Source: WLWS01 sp965243105
Lineage (GTDB): Bacteria > Pseudomonadota > Gammaproteobacteria > Eutrophobiales > Eutrophobiaceae
Assembly: GCA_965243105.1 (NCBI GenBank)
Contig: CBDEUC010000003.1
Location: 2,692,966-2,756,965, forward strand
Length of the DNA: 64,000 nucleotides
Direction: 5' to 3'
The position numbers and the translations under genes are program-made. Shown here one piece after another: positions 16,991 through 25,642 of this stretch; position 1 is the first letter of the stretch, and each line of letters begins with the position of its first letter. The notes below the pieces were generated by a model. The model had not been told where the DNA came from. It worked only from the letters and a program-made list of their open reading frames with translations, and ran no database searches.

Positions 16991-17860
16991 TTACACCTGT
17001 GCCAGCTGCGGCCTTTTACAGGTACTGGTATGTGCCTTGACCAGTTCGCTTAGCTTTTCGGGCTGATCTTCCGGCACCAGGTGGCCACAGTTTTCCAAGA
17101 TATGCAGTGTTGAGCCCGGGACGGCAGCATGAAGCTTGTGTGCCCAGTCCACAACCTGCCACTGGTCATTTGCACCCCAGATGAATTGAACAGGCAGGTT
17201 TTCGAGTTCATGTAATCTGTCCACCACCTTCAGGGTATGTCCAGGGTCATAATGCATGATCTGGTGTTGAAACAGGCTGGCCTGACCAACCGGACCGGAG
17301 ATCATGTCGAGGTAGGCATCGTGTGGTCCTGCAGCCAGGTTCTCGTGATCGAATGCAGCTGAATAAATCCATTCGCTAAAGTGTCGGCGGTGCTCAGCGT
17401 CACTGGCGCCGATAAGACTTTCCAGTCCGGCCGCCATTTGTTCACGGGTGCGTTTTGAAGGCCAGCTATCAAAACTGACCGTATCAATAATGGTCAGTGT
17501 TTTTATTCGCTCGGGATGAAAAATCCCGAGTTGTTGTGCAATGGCTCCACCAATGTCATGTGCAACAACGTGACAGCTCTCAATGCCCCAATGAGTCATG
17601 AGTTCAAGCAGCACTGGTAACTGGCCACTCACTGATGTGTCAACGGAAGGGTCCCGTGGTCTTTCCGAGTGGCCAAAGCCCAGCAAGTCATAAATATATA
17701 CGTTGTGTCCGGCATCAACGAGAGAAGGAAGTACCTTGCGCCAGATATGGGAGAAAAATGGGGTGCCATGGATGAGCAACAGTGGCTCGCCCTCACCATG
17801 AACGCCGTATGCGATCCTGCTGCCACCAATAATCACGTTGTCGTTTACCAGTTTCGTCAT
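16991..17860 (-). CDS. Alpha/beta hydrolase with Asp nucleophile
   Basis: A 289-residue alpha/beta hydrolase. It has LLLIHGTPFFSHIW with the oxyanion loop HGTP, YIYDLLGFGHSERP, the nucleophile elbow HVVAHDIGGAIAQ, the acid in FIWGANDQW and the catalytic His in CGHLVPEDQP. The nucleophile elbow carries Asp rather than Ser, as in dehalogenases and epoxide hydrolases, so a C-halogen or epoxide substrate is more likely than an ester. The start at 17860 (MTKLVNDN) has AGAGGACTGG upstream; a longer frame to 17941 would run into the divergent promoter. A LysR gene is divergent from it, 106 bases away, and probably regulates it. Confidence 0.8.
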   Translation of the reverse strand: MTKLVNDNVIIGGSRIAYGVHGEGEPLLLIHGTPFFSHIWRKVLPSLVDAGHNVYIYDLLGFGHSERPRDPSVDTSVSGQLPVLLELMTHWGIESCHVVAHDIGGAIAQQLGIFHPERIKTLTIIDTVSFDSWPSKRTREQMAAGLESLIGASDAEHRRHFSEWIYSAAFDHENLAAGPHDAYLDMISGPVGQASLFQHQIMHYDPGHTLKVVDRLHELENLPVQFIWGANDQWQVVDWAHKLHAAVPGSTLHILENCGHLVPEDQPEKLSELVKAHTSTCKRPQLAQV

Positions 17861-17939
17861 TTTTCCAGTCCTCTCCAGTTTTTTGGCTACTATGCCCGAA
17901 TTTACTACATGACTAAAACGACAATTAAACATATAATTC

Positions 17940-17954
17940 ATGAGAAAATGTCAT
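17940..17954. promoter_or_regulatory. Possible LysR-binding dyad
   Basis: ATGA-N7-TCAT lies between the divergent hydrolase and LysR start codons, 12 bases upstream of the lysR ATG. Arms are only four bases, so this is a weak candidate chosen because of its place in the shared regulatory gap. Confidence 0.2.
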
Positions 17955-17966
17955 ATAAGGTATTTC

Positions 17967-18839
17967 ATGGCTGACCGACTCGACATTGATATGCTGCGCA
18001 CGCTCAAGGCTGTTCATGACCACGGGGGTGTTACACGGGCGGCAGAATACCTGTCGCTATCCCAATCAGCAGTGAGCCACAAGATAAGGCGTTTCGAAGA
18101 CGGTATCGGTTGCCAGTTACTGAGGCGAAAGCCAGGCCAGGAATTACTCACCAGTGATGGAAAGCACCTCGTGTCCTATGCTGAAAAAATTATTTCAATT
18201 CACGATGAGGCCCTGCTTGGAATTAACAAACCCACCTTCAAGGGCCAGGTTCGCCTGGGCATCACCGAGGAACTGGTCACAGCGGGCCTGGCCAGGGTAC
18301 TGGGACGCTTTGCTCGAGTTTATCCCGGCGTGCGGGTAAGGACCCTGGTTGAACAAAGCATGGTACTGGATGACTTACTTGGAAAATCAAAAATTGATAT
18401 GTCGGTCATGCAGGTTTTCAGGCACGAGGTGAAGGATGATGACCAGCTACTGATGGATGATAAGCTGGCCTGGGTTAAATCCATCGACTATGAATTACCG
18501 CTCGGTGAAAAAATTCCCTTTATCGCGTTTGATCAGAATTGTTTTTATCGTCGCTGGGCGGTTAAAGAGCTGGCAGGTTCAGGAGTCAAGCTGGATGTGG
18601 TGCTTGAATGCGCCAGTAATGAAGGTGTGTGCAGCGCAATTTTAGCGGGGCTGGGTGTAGCGCTGATGGCTGAGCGTCATATTCGACCTGGCATGGAAAA
18701 ACTCGATATTGCCAGTGCTCCCGGCATCGTTTTTGTTATTCGAACGGGCAAAGAGAAGCCGGGAGATCACCTGCTGGCATTGCGCGAGGAAATTATTAAG
18801 ACATTCCACGACAGGACAAAGAAGATCCAGTCGGTGTGA
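17967..18839 (+). CDS. LysR-family transcriptional regulator
   Basis: A 290-residue LysR regulator with the helix-turn-helix DMLRTLKAVHDHGGVTRAAEYLSLSQSAVSHKIRRFED near the N-terminus and an effector domain from about residue 85 (GQVRLGITEELVTAGLARVLGRFARVYPGVRV). The ATG at 17967 has AAGG six bases upstream; a start at 17940 lacks one. It is divergent from the Asp-nucleophile hydrolase, the usual layout for a LysR gene and its target. The inducer is unknown. Confidence 0.88.
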   Translation: MADRLDIDMLRTLKAVHDHGGVTRAAEYLSLSQSAVSHKIRRFEDGIGCQLLRRKPGQELLTSDGKHLVSYAEKIISIHDEALLGINKPTFKGQVRLGITEELVTAGLARVLGRFARVYPGVRVRTLVEQSMVLDDLLGKSKIDMSVMQVFRHEVKDDDQLLMDDKLAWVKSIDYELPLGEKIPFIAFDQNCFYRRWAVKELAGSGVKLDVVLECASNEGVCSAILAGLGVALMAERHIRPGMEKLDIASAPGIVFVIRTGKEKPGDHLLALREEIIKTFHDRTKKIQSV

Positions 18840-19049
18840 GCGTCCCGAAAATGATAATCCTTGCATGAATATTAAGTGGTGTGGGGAGTGACAGGTCGGA
18901 ACGATGATTTGACCAGCGCTCGGAACCGTATACCTTTTTCTAAAACACCTGGTTCAGCCCGGGATTGTGCTGTATCAATGGGTTTCCATCTTCTTTTGTC
19001 GGTCGTTCGTGTTAATATGCGCCCCCTGTTACCCCATAGTTAAAGGATC

Positions 19050-20105
19050 ATGACAAGCAGAACAGACGATCTTCGCATATCGGAGATGATGGAACTCATC
19101 TCTCCCGAAGCGCTTATTGGTGATCTACCAGTTTCGGAAGCGGCAAGCGACACGGTGAGTCGCGCCAGGACTGCTATTCACGATATTCTCGCTGGTGACG
19201 ATGAGCGAATGCTCGTAGTTGCAGGGCCATGCTCTATCCATGACCCTGAGGCAGCAAGGGAGTATGCCGGAAGATTGAAAACAATTTCCAGTGAACTTGC
19301 TGAAGACCTGTTTATCGTCATGCGGGTTTATTTTGAAAAGCCCAGAACGACCGTAGGGTGGAAAGGCTTGATCAACGATCCTGATCTCGATGACACTTTT
19401 CAGATTAACAAGGGGCTTCACCTTGCACGTTCACTATTACTGGACCTGGGTGAAATGGGGGTCCCGTGCGGCACTGAGTATCTTGACCTGATCAGTCCCC
19501 AGTATATTGCTGATCTTATTTCCTGGGGGGCAATTGGTGCTCGAACTACTGAAAGCCAGACACATAGAGAACTGGCTTCCGGTCTCTCCTGCCCGGTAGG
19601 TTTCAAGAACGCAACGGATGGCGATATCCAGGTCGCAGTGGATGCCATCGGTTCAGCGACAAAACCTCATCACTTTCTTTCAGTGACCAAGGGAGGTCAG
19701 TCGGCGATCTTTAAAACCGCTGGAAATCGCGACTGCCATGTCATCCTGAGGGGCGGCAACAAGCACCCTAACTACGACATGTTCTCTGCCGAAGATGCGG
19801 CAGAACTGCTGACGAAGGCGGGACTACCAGCGCGCATCATGATTGATGCCAGTCATGCCAACAGCCGAAAAATACCGGCAAGGCAGATTCACGTGGCACA
19901 CGATATTGCCACCCAGGTTGCTCGAGGCAACAAGGACATTTTCGGTATCATGATAGAAAGCCACCTTGTCGAGGGACGCCAGGATGTGGTTAAAGGAAAG
20001 CCATTAACGTATGGACAGAGCATTACGGATGCCTGCATCAATTGGGAAGATACCGAAGTTGTTCTGAGGGACCTGGCCAATGCTTCGCGTAAGCGAAGAA
20101 CATAG
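19050..20105 (+). CDS. 3-deoxy-7-phosphoheptulonate synthase (DAHP synthase, AroF/G/H type)
   Basis: A 351-residue class I alpha DAHP synthase, which condenses phosphoenolpyruvate with erythrose 4-phosphate at the entry of the shikimate pathway. Diagnostic segments are VVAGPCSIHDPEAAREYAGR, MRVYFEKPRTTVGWKGLINDP, GARTTESQTHRELASGLSCPVGFKNATDG, VILRGGNKHPNYD and MIDASHANSRK, with metal- and substrate-binding residues kept. AAGGATC before the ATG is the ribosome site. It stands alone between a LysR gene and a convergent cupin gene. Which amino acid feeds back on it cannot be told from the sequence, so no aroF/G/H letter is assigned. Confidence 0.93.
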   Translation: MTSRTDDLRISEMMELISPEALIGDLPVSEAASDTVSRARTAIHDILAGDDERMLVVAGPCSIHDPEAAREYAGRLKTISSELAEDLFIVMRVYFEKPRTTVGWKGLINDPDLDDTFQINKGLHLARSLLLDLGEMGVPCGTEYLDLISPQYIADLISWGAIGARTTESQTHRELASGLSCPVGFKNATDGDIQVAVDAIGSATKPHHFLSVTKGGQSAIFKTAGNRDCHVILRGGNKHPNYDMFSAEDAAELLTKAGLPARIMIDASHANSRKIPARQIHVAHDIATQVARGNKDIFGIMIESHLVEGRQDVVKGKPLTYGQSITDACINWEDTEVVLRDLANASRKRRT

Positions 20106-20170
20106 TATTCAAAGAACGAATTGGTTTCGCCCTTTATCGGGACCCAATGAGCAATCTGATTCAGGACGCG

Positions 20171-20635
20171 TTATTCGGAGACTGGAACCGCGACAGATAT
20201 GTGGTCTTCTGTGCCCACCGCTTCAGTGGTATGGCCTTTACCCGTGACATCCTCGAGTAATACGACGCTACCCGGTTCAAAACGACGTTTTTCTCCATCG
20301 GTCACGCCCACTTCTACGGTTCCCTGCAGGATAAACATGAATTGCCGTCTCGGGGCAGGGTGCCAGTCTTCAAAGACACCTTTTTGAATATGGACCAGGG
20401 TAGCACCTTTCCCGTTTAGCATGTGATGAACACCCATCGGTGGCGCGGGTGGCGAGTACTCTTCGATAGAAAAATCAATCGACCCTTCTGCAAAGTGCGA
20501 GACACCAGCAGAGTCAGTGTAAAGCCTGGTGTAGCTAAGTGATGGCACATCCACCGGACTGTCAGCAATAAGATAGAGCGGAAGAAGCAGCAAATAAAAG
20601 AAGGTTGCCAAGTGGGAATAATTGACGCGATTCAT
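20171..20635 (-). CDS. Secreted cupin-domain protein
   Basis: A 154-residue exported single-domain cupin. A signal peptide (ATFFYLLLLPLYLIA, cut near IADSP) leads to a beta barrel with GVHHMLNGKGATLVHIQKGVFEDWHPAPRRQFMFILQGTVEVGV and the second motif RRFEPGSVVLLEDVTGKGHTT. Histidines in DWHP and GHTT are likely metal ligands. The start at 20635 has GGAG nine bases upstream; a frame to 20674 has none. No catalytic assignment is possible. It is one of four small exported cupins in this window. Confidence 0.75.
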   Translation of the reverse strand: MNRVNYSHLATFFYLLLLPLYLIADSPVDVPSLSYTRLYTDSAGVSHFAEGSIDFSIEEYSPPAPPMGVHHMLNGKGATLVHIQKGVFEDWHPAPRRQFMFILQGTVEVGVTDGEKRRFEPGSVVLLEDVTGKGHTTEAVGTEDHISVAVPVSE

Positions 20636-20866
20636 CGATCTGGTCTCCATTGCGACGATGGTACGGTGACTCACAATCGCCTGCGGTGGTTGGAAATTTT
20701 GTCATATTTCAAGTGTACAACTCTTTTGAACGTGGTGGAAACGCGCTTTTGTAAATGGTGCTGGGTGCGTGCAGTTTTATGGGTAAGTCCAGGGCGAATA
20801 AGATAAGCCCGGTGATTTTCCAATCCTCTTACAAAATGAATATAGGTTACCTGTTGGAAGTGAGCA

Positions 20867-21592
20867 TCAAAGTGACACGTAGATTTGCCTCTCAAAGTCC
20901 TGCTGGGTTTCCCTGAAGTTATGTGAATAGTAGGCATTAAATTTTTTCAGCTGGTTCTTTGAGATACTGATTGGATCTTTAAATACCACCCATCTCACGC
21001 CCTCGGTACATGGCGGGGTGGTCAACGATCCGTCATAGTAATAGTGCGCCTTGTCTTCAGGTAAGAGGTTTTCAAGGTGAATCTCTGTATGAAGCTCCTC
21101 GCCTATATGGGGGATCTTGTCAAAAAAGTGATGGTCCTGGTCCTGCATTGAAACATCCATAAGAAGACCAAGGACAGCCAGCTCGCCTCTTTTGTCCCTG
21201 TGAACAAGGTGCATTTCCGCGGGGTAATGAGCGCCATCAACCGTGTGCTCGCTATCCGCATGGAAGTGAAACTGGACAAGCTCATACTTGTGCTCTTCAA
21301 TGTACAGGTAATTTGGTTCTTCCATGTCGAACTCTATGGTATGAGAGTTATTAATTATTTTTGTTGGAGTGGGGTGATAGAACACCCTTAGCTGGTGCTC
21401 TTTCGCAGTCGCAATATCCGGATGTATATCAAGTGGCGACTGGTTTCTTCCCTTCTCACATGTGCCAAAGTGAGTGGAAAGTTCAGCCCAGTGTTCGGGT
21501 GATTCGTGGCCATCATAACTCCAGTGAACGTTCTTGGGATCGGAACAACTACTACAAAATACAAGCAGGCAAAGCAGGGCTGGATATTTCAT
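20867..21592 (-). CDS. Alpha-class carbonic anhydrase, exported
   Basis: A 241-residue alpha carbonic anhydrase, interconverting CO2 and bicarbonate in the periplasm. Zinc ligands are His109 and His111 in VQFHFHAD and His128 in AEMHLVH. The Thr199-equivalent gate is in YDGSLTTPPCTEGVRWVVF, and NQSPLDI is the family's N-terminal mark. The N-terminus is a short hydrophobic signal (YPALLCLLVFCSSCS) with cysteines that make a lipoprotein possible but the lipobox atypical. The start at 21592 has GAGA six bases upstream; another ATG at 21604 is possible. About 230 bases separate it from the cupin gene, with nothing recognisable. Confidence 0.9.
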   Translation of the reverse strand: MKYPALLCLLVFCSSCSDPKNVHWSYDGHESPEHWAELSTHFGTCEKGRNQSPLDIHPDIATAKEHQLRVFYHPTPTKIINNSHTIEFDMEEPNYLYIEEHKYELVQFHFHADSEHTVDGAHYPAEMHLVHRDKRGELAVLGLLMDVSMQDQDHHFFDKIPHIGEELHTEIHLENLLPEDKAHYYYDGSLTTPPCTEGVRWVVFKDPISISKNQLKKFNAYYSHNFRETQQDFERQIYVSL

Positions 21593-21766
21593 ATTGATTC
21601 TCATCGTTCGCAAAATCCCACGACAAAGAGCTGTCGGGGATAAGCATAATTTGTCGTAGATAAATTTCCCGGGTAGCGAAGCTACTTCGCATAGTTAGGG
21701 TAACGGCAGAAACAATGATTTCTTTAAAGCAAAAATGCAGGTGGGATCCCGAAATATCCCTGGGGT

Positions 21767-23416
21767 TTAATGACCGCGAAAGGCAGCACAAAGGGTACGG
21801 AATCCATCGGAAACATCATAGGCATCTATATGGACTTCAATCAACACCAGCTTGTCGCCGGCGCTGGCTGAAGCCTGTTCCAGTGCCATTTCCAGTTCGC
21901 CCTCTGTTCGAACCTCTATGCCAATACCACCGCCAAAGGTCTCCGGTAACTTGTGATACTGCCACTGGGGAATATCGTTAAATTCGCCATCGTGGATAAA
22001 GCGTTCAGCGGTGTATCCCTGGTTATTGATGACGATTACGATGGGTGACATGCCGTATCGAATCATGCTGGATAGTTCCTGGGCGGTCATCTGGAATGAA
22101 CCGTCTCCTTCCACGGCAATCACGCGCTGCTTGTCCGCGGCGGCGAAACATGCGCCAAGTGCCGCCCCGAACCCCATGCCAATGGATGCCCAGTAATTGG
22201 ATGCAATAAATTCTGTTTTTTCGGGAAATTGTGTATGTGCCAGGTTAAAGGCACAGCTGGCGTCTGCCAGCACAATGTCATTGGGACGAAAGAAATCCGC
22301 AAGCCGGTCGTAAAAACGCTGGCTTGTCACGGCGGCGTGGGGTTCAACCTCGTAATCCCTGCCGGGCCTGTGCATGAATGACTGCACAGGCCTGCTCGTG
22401 TCATTCATCAAGTTAGCCGGTAGTCCTGTCGCGAGTCCATCAATGACATCAACGATTGATATATTCTCAAAACTACCCTCTGACATTTCAAGCCTGTTGT
22501 TCCAGGCGGTCACGGTCTGTTCTCCTGATAGTTTCGCGGTAAAGCCACCAAGATTGAGATCGGAAGGTACCGCTCCCAGGTAGACCACGGTATCCGCTTC
22601 CTCAACATAGGTCCTGACATCTTCCTGGCTTGCCGCACCCTGGTATGAACCCAGGCACTGGGGCAGGTGTTCAAGAAACTCTGCTTTTCCGACAAACATT
22701 GAAGCTGCTGCAATACCGGTTTTCTCCAGTAACTCAACAAGCCTGTGCTGTAACTGCCAGCGATGAATCTCATGTCCGGGCAGGATAACTGTGCGCGAAC
22801 TTTGCGTGATTCGATCAATCAGCACAGACAGGGCCTGGGTCGTTGCTTCGTCGTTTGTGCCGGTGGAGCTTGCCTTTATGCCGGGCTGATCTGCCGCGAT
22901 ATCCAGCAGCTGTATATCCCGTGGTACCTCGAGGAACACGGGTTTTTTTCTGCTGATGCAAATATCCAGCGCCCGGTCTATTTCCGTGATAACAGTGCCC
23001 GGGTTATCAAGCAGTACAGCATGTTCACATACCTGTTCAAATACCTTGATAGAAGCACCATAGTTATCAGTCAGCATGTGGTGCAGAACCGGGTTTGGAC
23101 TGGCCCTGTATGCGCTGGTTGGTGGGCCGCCCGAAATTACCACGAGTGGCACGTCTTCGGCATGGGCGCCGGCGATAGCGTTGACGACACTGAACGATCC
23201 AGGTCCATAAGTCACGACGGCGACGCCGATACCTTTCAGTCGGGCATAACCATCAGCGGCATAGCCTGCATTGAGTTCGTTACAGGTGGCAATATGAGTT
23301 ATATCGCTCGCCGACAGGCATTCGAAAAACGGCAGGATAAAATCACCCGGTACGCCAAAGGCATGATCTGCGCCCAATGACTTCAATCGCTTTAGAAGAT
23401 ATTCGCAAACATTCAT
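21767..23416 (-). CDS. ThDP-dependent 2-oxo-acid decarboxylase (pyruvate/indolepyruvate decarboxylase-like)
   Basis: A 549-residue thiamin-diphosphate enzyme. Catalytic Glu47 lies in TCNELNAGYAADGYAR, and the paired His112-His113 in NPVLHHML are typical of pyruvate, indolepyruvate and phenylpyruvate decarboxylases. The ThDP motif is EGDGSFQMTAQELSSMIRYGMSPIVIVINNQGYTAE. It would convert a 2-oxo acid to an aldehyde and CO2. The start MNVCEY has AGAGG eight bases upstream. A MarR gene lies immediately upstream and an 18-bp palindrome shared with it overlies the promoter, so repression by that MarR is likely. With the transaminase behind it, an amino-acid to aldehyde route is an inference. Confidence 0.82.
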   Translation of the reverse strand: MNVCEYLLKRLKSLGADHAFGVPGDFILPFFECLSASDITHIATCNELNAGYAADGYARLKGIGVAVVTYGPGSFSVVNAIAGAHAEDVPLVVISGGPPTSAYRASPNPVLHHMLTDNYGASIKVFEQVCEHAVLLDNPGTVITEIDRALDICISRKKPVFLEVPRDIQLLDIAADQPGIKASSTGTNDEATTQALSVLIDRITQSSRTVILPGHEIHRWQLQHRLVELLEKTGIAAASMFVGKAEFLEHLPQCLGSYQGAASQEDVRTYVEEADTVVYLGAVPSDLNLGGFTAKLSGEQTVTAWNNRLEMSEGSFENISIVDVIDGLATGLPANLMNDTSRPVQSFMHRPGRDYEVEPHAAVTSQRFYDRLADFFRPNDIVLADASCAFNLAHTQFPEKTEFIASNYWASIGMGFGAALGACFAAADKQRVIAVEGDGSFQMTAQELSSMIRYGMSPIVIVINNQGYTAERFIHDGEFNDIPQWQYHKLPETFGGGIGIEVRTEGELEMALEQASASAGDKLVLIEVHIDAYDVSDGFRTLCAAFRGH

Positions 23417-23453
23417 GGTTTTACCTCTGGGCATGATATATGGAAACAATAAA

Positions 23454-23471
23454 TACTCTCATATAAGAGTA
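23454..23471. promoter_or_regulatory. Candidate MarR operator 1, upstream of the decarboxylase gene
   Basis: TACTCT-CATATA-AGAGTA is a perfect dyad 38 bases upstream of the decarboxylase ATG. On the minus strand TTGACT at 23494-23489 lies 17 bases before it, so the dyad falls on the expected -10 position. It agrees with the dyad at 24019-24036 at 14 of 18 positions, including CTCTCATA and the AGAG half. Confidence 0.55.
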
Positions 23472-23511
23472 ATTATTTGCTGTGATGAAGTCAAGAACTG
23501 GCAGCCAGGTG

Positions 23512-23991
23512 CTAAGCTTCCAGCATGTCTTTTACATGTAGGCGCAGTTTTTTCATGGCCTTATGAAAAGAGCTTAATTCACTTTTTGTTAGTATTTTTT
23601 CAATCGAGTCATCAGAAACGCTGTCTCGCTTGATGACCTGGTCGTGGAGCTTTCTGCCTTCTGAGGATAAAGAGACATTGGTTTGGCGTTTATCACGGGG
23701 GTCGACAGCCAGCTTTACAAGCCTGGCATTTTTGAGCCGCGTTATCGCACGACCGGTAGTCGTCTTGTCGAGTCCAAACAGGTTAATAACATCCGCTGCG
23801 CATATGGAGCCATAAATAAAGGCGAGTCGCAGGATTCGCCATTCGTTAACGGTCAATTTCGTACCATCAAGCGTGTTTTTCATGGTATTGAGACTGACCA
23901 GGTTAGCGAGGGCAATAATAGAGTAGGAAACATGGGAATCGTAAAACTCGTTTTCCAGATCGCGAATATTTGATTTGACTTTTTTCTTCAT
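23512..23991 (-). CDS. MarR-family transcriptional regulator
   Basis: A 159-residue winged-helix regulator. The recognition region is NEWRILRLAFIYGSICAADVINLFGLDKTTTGRAITRLKNARLVKLAVDPRDKRQTNVSLSSEG, with the MarR wing around DPRDKRQ. N- and C-terminal helices should dimerise. It lies between the decarboxylase and transaminase genes on the same strand, and near-identical 18-bp palindromes precede both it and the decarboxylase gene, so it probably represses both until a ligand binds. No clear ribosome site precedes the ATG. Confidence 0.87.
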   Translation of the reverse strand: MKKKVKSNIRDLENEFYDSHVSYSIIALANLVSLNTMKNTLDGTKLTVNEWRILRLAFIYGSICAADVINLFGLDKTTTGRAITRLKNARLVKLAVDPRDKRQTNVSLSSEGRKLHDQVIKRDSVSDDSIEKILTKSELSSFHKAMKKLRLHVKDMLEA

Positions 23992-24016
23992 GGGAAATTT
24001 TGTTAAACCTGGTCAC

Positions 24017-24038
24017 TATGCTCTCATAAGAGAGCATA
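24017..24038. promoter_or_regulatory. Candidate MarR operator 2, upstream of the marR gene
   Basis: TATGCTCTC-ATAA-GAGAGCATA is a perfect inverted repeat with nine-base arms starting 26 bases upstream of the marR ATG. Its inner 18 bases parallel the dyad at 23454-23471. A simple hairpin role is unlikely because no T-run follows on either strand; an autoregulatory operator fits best. Confidence 0.6.
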
Positions 24039-24111
24039 TCACCAGGACAAAGAAGAACAAGAGGTGAAAAACGAATCGAGGGTTACGGTAAGACTAAAAT
24101 ATTATCCGGAA

Positions 24112-25488
24112 CTAGAGTTGTTTTTGGAACTCATCCAGTGCCATGTGAAATTTCTCGATGAGGAAATCGATTTCTTCATTATTGATAACAAGCGGTGGCA
24201 TTACTGCAATGGTTGACAGGATCGGACGCACGATAATGCCATGTTTCATGGCGATATTTCGAAACTCTTCACAGATGACTTCTACCTGGTGCATGTCTTC
24301 AGACACAGGTTCCATTGTCTGGTTGTTTTTCACCAGTTCCACCGCGCCAATCATTCCCAGGCTTCTAACTTCACCGACCAGGGGATGACCCGCAAGAGAC
24401 TGCATTGCCTCGGCGAAATAAGGGCCGGTTTCCTTGCTGACTCTTTCTACAATATTTTCTCCTTCAAGAATACGTATGTTTTCCAGGGCCACGGCGCAGC
24501 ACACCGGGTGACCGGAGTAAGTGAAGCCATGGAAAAATTCTCCCCCCTTTTCAATGAGCGTGTTGGCGACCCTGTCATTGACCATGACGGCAGATAGCGG
24601 GACATAACCGGATGTAACTCCCTTCGCGAGGCACATCAGGTCTATATTTTCGATACCAAGACTGTCGCTGCCAAACCACTGCCCGGTCCTGCCAAATCCA
24701 CATATCACTTCATCTACCACCAGCAAAACATCGTACTTCTTGCAGATCCGCTGGATTTCAGCAAAGTAATTCTTCGGTGGAATCTTTGCTCCACCCGCAC
24801 CCTGTACGGGCTCAGCAAAAAAGGCGGCGACCTTATCAGCACCTATCCCCACGATCTTCTCTTCCAGCCATGCGGCAGATACAAGGCCGAACTCTTCTTC
24901 GCTCATGTCGCGGCCGTACTGGAACTGGTAGGGACACTGGATGTGTTCAATGTTTCCAACGACGGCAGCCTGCTCGTGCATCCACGGCATGCCGGAAAGT
25001 GCGCCGGCGGCCACCGTGCTACCGTGGTAGGACATTTCCCGCGTGATGACGGTTTGCTTCTCCGGTTTACCTTCCAGGGTCCAGAAATATCTCACCATGC
25101 GCAGGGCCGTATCATTTGCCTCGGAGCCGGAATTGGCATAGAAAACCTGGTTTAACCCGGCCGGGGTAATCTCTATCAACTTCTCAGCCAGGGTAATAGC
25201 CGGCTTGTTGGTCGCTTTAAAGAAACTGTTAAAGTAACTGAGCTGGTCAATTTGCCCCGCGGCGGCATTTCCAAGTTCGCTCCTGCCATAGCCGATATTG
25301 ACGCAGGCCAGTCCGGCGAGCCCATCCAGGTACCTGTTATCATCACTATCCCAGACAAAACAGCCTTTGCCCCTTGTTATGACGCGTGCTTTTTCTTCAC
25401 TCAGCGCCTTGTAGTCGGTAAAGGGATGCAGGTAGTTATCTATGTCGGCCTGTTGCCATTCCTGTGTTGTTCTTTCTATATCAGTCAT
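24112..25488 (-). CDS. Class III omega-aminotransferase (putrescine/diamine transaminase-like)
   Basis: A 458-residue PLP-dependent class III transaminase. It has FVWDSDDNRYLDGLAGLACVNIGYG, YANSGSEANDTALRMVRYFW, SYHGSTVAAG, AFFAEPVQGAGGAKIPP, the PLP Asp in VVDEVICGFGRTGQWFGS and the Schiff-base Lys in CLAKGVTSGYVPLSAV. These match omega-transaminases such as the putrescine:pyruvate enzyme SpuC. It would move an amino group from a diamine or omega-amino acid to pyruvate in the cytosol. Three spermidine-dehydrogenase-like genes in the window make polyamine use plausible. It lies about 120 bases upstream of marR on the same strand. Confidence 0.85.
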   Translation of the reverse strand: MTDIERTTQEWQQADIDNYLHPFTDYKALSEEKARVITRGKGCFVWDSDDNRYLDGLAGLACVNIGYGRSELGNAAAGQIDQLSYFNSFFKATNKPAITLAEKLIEITPAGLNQVFYANSGSEANDTALRMVRYFWTLEGKPEKQTVITREMSYHGSTVAAGALSGMPWMHEQAAVVGNIEHIQCPYQFQYGRDMSEEEFGLVSAAWLEEKIVGIGADKVAAFFAEPVQGAGGAKIPPKNYFAEIQRICKKYDVLLVVDEVICGFGRTGQWFGSDSLGIENIDLMCLAKGVTSGYVPLSAVMVNDRVANTLIEKGGEFFHGFTYSGHPVCCAVALENIRILEGENIVERVSKETGPYFAEAMQSLAGHPLVGEVRSLGMIGAVELVKNNQTMEPVSEDMHQVEVICEEFRNIAMKHGIIVRPILSTIAVMPPLVINNEEIDFLIEKFHMALDEFQKQL

Positions 25489-25585
25489 TTATTTGCGCAA
25501 TTAATTTCAGTCAAGGTAAAAAGATATTAACAGCAATCCAGATTTTTTTGTGGTTTATCACCTAGCTTGCCTATTTTAGCCTTAT

Positions 25586-25613
25586 TTGACTTTGCCATCT
25601 TGAAAGCTATAAT
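25586..25613 (+). promoter_or_regulatory. Near-consensus sigma-70 promoter
   Basis: TTGACT (25586-25591) and TATAAT (25608-25613) are separated by 16 bases, with five of six and six of six matches to the sigma-70 consensus. Transcription would start near 25620, giving a leader of only about 20 bases before the flavoprotein ATG at 25643. The downstream palindrome covers the start site, as expected for a strong promoter held off by a repressor. Confidence 0.7.
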
Positions 25614-25639
25614 TTTATCAGTCACTTGACTGGTAAAAT
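25612..25639. promoter_or_regulatory. Candidate TetR operator over the transcription start
   Basis: A 28-base inverted repeat with 12 of 14 pairs matching. The half sites are ATTTTATCAGTCAC and TTGACTGGTAAAAT, and the core is CAGTCA-CT-TGACTG. It begins inside the -10 box and ends three bases before the ATG at 25643. Because the third gene of the cassette encodes a TetR repressor, this is the obvious operator for feedback control of flavoprotein, cupin and regulator. Confidence 0.6.
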
Positions 25640-25642
25640 GTG

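Noticed and set aside
20106..20170. Bidirectional terminator between DAHP synthase and cupin genes
   Set aside because: ATTGG and CCAAT could pair across about 20 bases, but there is no T-run and the stem is weak.
24017..24038. Perfect inverted repeat as a transcription terminator
   Set aside because: No T-run follows on either strand and the loop is only four bases; its match to the second dyad and the position before marR favour an operator.
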